From Bacteroidales bacterium (GTDB lineage: Bacteria; Bacteroidota; Bacteroidia; Bacteroidales; WCHB1-69), in NCBI GenBank assembly GCA_017394765.1, contig JAFPXF010000065.1, positions 1 through 6,881 on the forward strand: a DNA stretch of 6,881 nt. The letters run 5' to 3'. How positions within the stretch are numbered: position 1 is the first letter of the stretch; each line of letters starts with the position of its first letter. Positions 6,264 through 6,881 of the stretch are shown one piece after another. Below the pieces are notes generated by a model. The model was not told where the DNA came from. It saw nothing but the letters and a program-made list of their open reading frames with translations, and did not search any database. Position numbers and translations under genes: made by a program.

Positions 6264-6881
6264 ATGATCGAATACAACACCAAACGCAGCAAACTGCTCA
6301 TCCGCGAATATGGACGCAATGTCCAGAAAATGGTGGAAGACACCATGAAGATCGAAGACCGTGAGCAGCGCAACATCGCCGCCCGCGCCATTGTGCGCGT
6401 CATGGCGCAACTGAACGACCCCAAGGAGCAACCCACCCTGTCCAACCAGGAGCCTCTCGACTACTGGCACAAGCTGTGGGACCATCTCTACATCATCTCC
6501 GATTACAAACTCGACATCGACAGTCCTTTCCCGAAACCCGTGCCCGACACCAGCGAAAAGGAGATTGTCAAACCCGACTACAACAAACACCACATCATGC
6601 TGCGGACCTACGGCCGCAACATGGAAAACGTCATCAAGGCTGTAGCGGAGTATCCCGAGGAACAACGGAAGCGCATGGCCAAAGTGTTGGCCAACGACCT
6701 CAAGATGATGTACTTGAGCTACAACCGGAACTCTGTGAACGACGAACTGATCAAACGGCAGCTGCTTGAGATGTCGGACGGTGCCCTGACGTTGCCGGAG
6801 GATTTCTCGCTGACCACGACCAAGGAGCTGCTCCATTTGGTCAACAGCAACATCTCGTTCTACATCGCCCCGACCAAGAAA
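6264..6881 (+). CDS. DUF4290 family protein (partial, C-terminus beyond window)
   Basis: The frame is open from the ATG at 6264 to the right edge (206 codons). It matches my knowledge of DUF4290, a Bacteroidota family of unknown function. Signatures are MIEYNTKRSKLLIREYGRN (1-19), KMVEDTMKIEDREQRN (22-37), the HKLWDHLYIISDYKLDIDSPFP block (69-90), and a second half starting HHIMLRTYGRN (109-119). There is no signal peptide or membrane segment; it is predicted to be a helical cytosolic protein. Family members are usually only slightly longer, so most of the gene is present. Its own promoter box and the 555-bp gap separate it from the upstream cluster. In many Bacteroidota it precedes murA; that gene, if present, lies outside this window. 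The role is unknown. Confidence 0.88.
   Translation, partial: MIEYNTKRSKLLIREYGRNVQKMVEDTMKIEDREQRNIAARAIVRVMAQLNDPKEQPTLSNQEPLDYWHKLWDHLYIISDYKLDIDSPFPKPVPDTSEKEIVKPDYNKHHIMLRTYGRNMENVIKAVAEYPEEQRKRMAKVLANDLKMMYLSYNRNSVNDELIKRQLLEMSDGALTLPEDFSLTTTKELLHLVNSNISFYIAPTKK

Overview
The window is a stretch of Bacteroidota chromosome, probably from an uncultured member of the Bacteroidales. Three things point there: a secreted protease ending in a type IX secretion (T9SS) type A sorting domain, a DUF4290 gene (a family known from Bacteroidota), and promoter boxes of the Bacteroidota form TAnnTTTG, with start codons that mostly lack a Shine-Dalgarno sequence. I recognise no phage, transposase, CRISPR array, tRNA or rRNA.

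Layout. (1) 1-1458, minus strand: rsfS (ribosomal silencing factor) followed 17 nt later by ftsH, whose 3' part runs off the left edge. This is housekeeping DNA. (2) 1459-1531: a 73-bp divergent promoter region with a TAnnTTTG box on each strand. (3) 1532-5708, plus strand: a tight three-gene cluster. It contains a secreted lysyl-endopeptidase-like serine protease with a T9SS tail, a WbqC-family protein (20-nt gap), and a polytopic GT-C/family-39-like membrane glycosyltransferase (2-nt gap). (4) 5709-6263: 555 bp without a convincing gene, full of inverted repeats that look like intergenic palindromic repeat DNA. (5) 6264-6881, plus strand: a DUF4290 protein running off the right edge, with its own TAnnTTTG box.

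How the genes may work together. RsfS and FtsH form a translation and membrane quality-control pair. The three-gene cluster is the most interesting part. T9SS cargo in Porphyromonas and relatives is anchored to the surface by attachment to a lipopolysaccharide (A-LPS). Here a T9SS cargo gene is followed immediately by a WbqC homologue (a family named from O-antigen clusters) and a GT-C-like enzyme. A link to surface glycans is plausible but is inference from gene order only. The intergenic palindromes are the main structure that the genes do not explain.
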